Shown: positions 63,778 to 64,000 of the stretch, piece by piece
How the letters are laid out: each line of letters opens with the position of its first letter
Numbering within the stretch: the stretch's first letter is position 1
Source: Bog-375 sp049587755
GTDB lineage: Bacteria; Acidobacteriota; Terriglobia; Bryobacterales; Bryobacteraceae
Length of the DNA stretch: 64,000 nt
NCBI GenBank assembly: GCA_049587755.1
Contig: JBAVEN010000086.1
Span: 30,997 to 94,996, forward strand
Direction of reading: 5' to 3'
The notes under the pieces: model-generated
What the model was told of the DNA's origin: nothing
The model's input: the letters and a program-made list of their open reading frames with translations, nothing else
The model's database searches: none
Translations under genes and position numbers: made by a program

Positions 63778-63956
63778 ATACCTTCCAGGTATCGCTAAGG
63801 ACTGGAGATAATATGGTCAAGGCACCGTTCGATCGCAGATCGGTTCCCCGCGGCCCGCCGTGCCGCGGGCAGACTACCGATAATGATGCTATGAAAGCGC
63901 TGCGGCGGGGTTTTGCATACACTGCAAGCAAAACCCAGAAAGGAGCCTGCAGCAAT
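63778..63956 (+). ncRNA. Candidate bridge-RNA region of the IS110-family element
   Basis: The 179 bases between the SDR stop and the transposase ATG hold four hairpins: ATACCT-TCC-AGGTAT (63778-63792), CGATC-GCA-GATCG (63830-63842), an 8-bp stem CCCGCGGC/GCCGCGGG (63847-63869) and a 9-bp stem GGGTTTTGC/GCAAAACCC (63908-63936). A -10-like GATAAT lies at 63807-63812. In IS110-group elements the left-end leader encodes a structured bridge RNA that guides recombination; place, length and structure fit. The loops cannot be checked without both element ends. Confidence 0.4.
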
Positions 63957-64000
63957 ATGGAACAGTTTATCGGATGCGATGCACACAAACAGTTTTCCGT
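63957..64000 (+). CDS. IS110-family transposase (recombinase), 5' end only
   Basis: ATG at 63957, with AAAGGAG before it, encodes MEQFIGCDAHKQFS and then runs off the window. FIGxDAHK with its early Asp is the standard start of IS110-family DEDD (RuvC-like) recombinases; the Asp at residue 8 is the first of the four catalytic acids. Only about 14 codons are visible, so intactness is unknown. Confidence 0.75.
   Translation, partial: MEQFIGCDAHKQFS

Larger units (their letters stand above)
63778..64000 (+). mobile_element. IS110-family insertion sequence, left part
   Basis: Transposase start plus structured leader right after an SDR gene whose 3' end appears complete. The left boundary must lie at or after 63778, as the SDR product ends normally; the right end is outside the window. 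Confidence 0.6.

Noticed and set aside
1..64000. CRISPR array or Cas genes
   Set aside because: No regularly spaced direct repeats and no Cas-like proteins; the only short tandem repeats are the coding 48-base units and the degenerate run at 58730-58812.

Overview
This window looks like chromosomal DNA of a GC-rich Acidobacteriota bacterium, most likely a Bryobacterales/Solibacteraceae relative. That placement is inferred from gene style. There is an ADOP-type MacB-like permease (60259-62724), an Oar-like TonB receptor with an N-terminal carboxypeptidase-regulatory domain (24738-27854), a secreted matrixin-like protein ending in TIG/IPT repeats of the Solibacter type (4589-7132), PEP-CTERM proteins (18861-19517, 35443-36300), NHL and YVTN propeller proteins, and many lineage-style secreted proteins of unknown function. 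No ribosomal RNA is present to confirm it.

Layout. 1-8.2 kb: secreted proteins, including two tandem paralogues (530-3684), the metalloprotease/TIG protein and a YVTN propeller. 8.2-14.6 kb: housekeeping block recN, rpmH, rnpA, yidD, yidC, khpB/jag, mnmE; the rpmH-to-mnmE part is the classic origin-linked order, but dnaA is not here. A multi-hairpin repeat sits between khpB and mnmE. 14.8-19.5 kb: a small exported protein with three 16-residue repeats, an ExeA-like AAA ATPase, infC, small proteins and a PEP-CTERM protein. 20-24.3 kb: OPT peptide transporter with a DUF885-like metallopeptidase, then a rearranged NHL protein. 24.7-33.1 kb: TonB receptor, cobalamin-dependent ribonucleotide reductase (nrdJ) with candidate NrdR boxes, and a second, BtuB-like TonB receptor. 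33.1-35.5 kb: a small conflict-type island, made of an unrecognised two-gene unit with a HEPN-like Rx4H motif and a Phd/PIN toxin-antitoxin module. 35.4-48 kb: PEP-CTERM protein, a CXXCH/toroid/ankyrin fusion, a GT39-like glycosyltransferase, an ICMT-like methyltransferase, a three-gene 4,6-dehydratase/2-epimerase/aminotransferase sugar operon, a tandem universal stress protein and a DUF4861-GH88 fusion. 48-58 kb: broken DUF1801 gene, ECF sigma factor with a small membrane partner, ICMT-like and DUF6544-like proteins, a kinase/response-regulator pair and two tandem receiver-CpaE ATPases. 58.4-64 kb: tRNA-Leu(CAA) with a truncated HTH remnant beside it, a ClbS/DfsB-like protein, the ADOP permease, a frameshifted SDR gene and the 5' end of an IS110-family element cut by the window edge.

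Genes that probably work together: yidD/yidC/khpB in membrane insertion and RNA binding; the OPT transporter with its overlapping peptidase in peptide use; 41082-44529 in making an amino sugar; the kinase 52397-54673 with its receiver 51951-52400; and the antitoxin-toxin pair 34768-35504. The best leads for something unusual are the structured leader of the IS110 element (candidate bridge RNA), the HEPN-like pair, and the three-repeat exported peptide.
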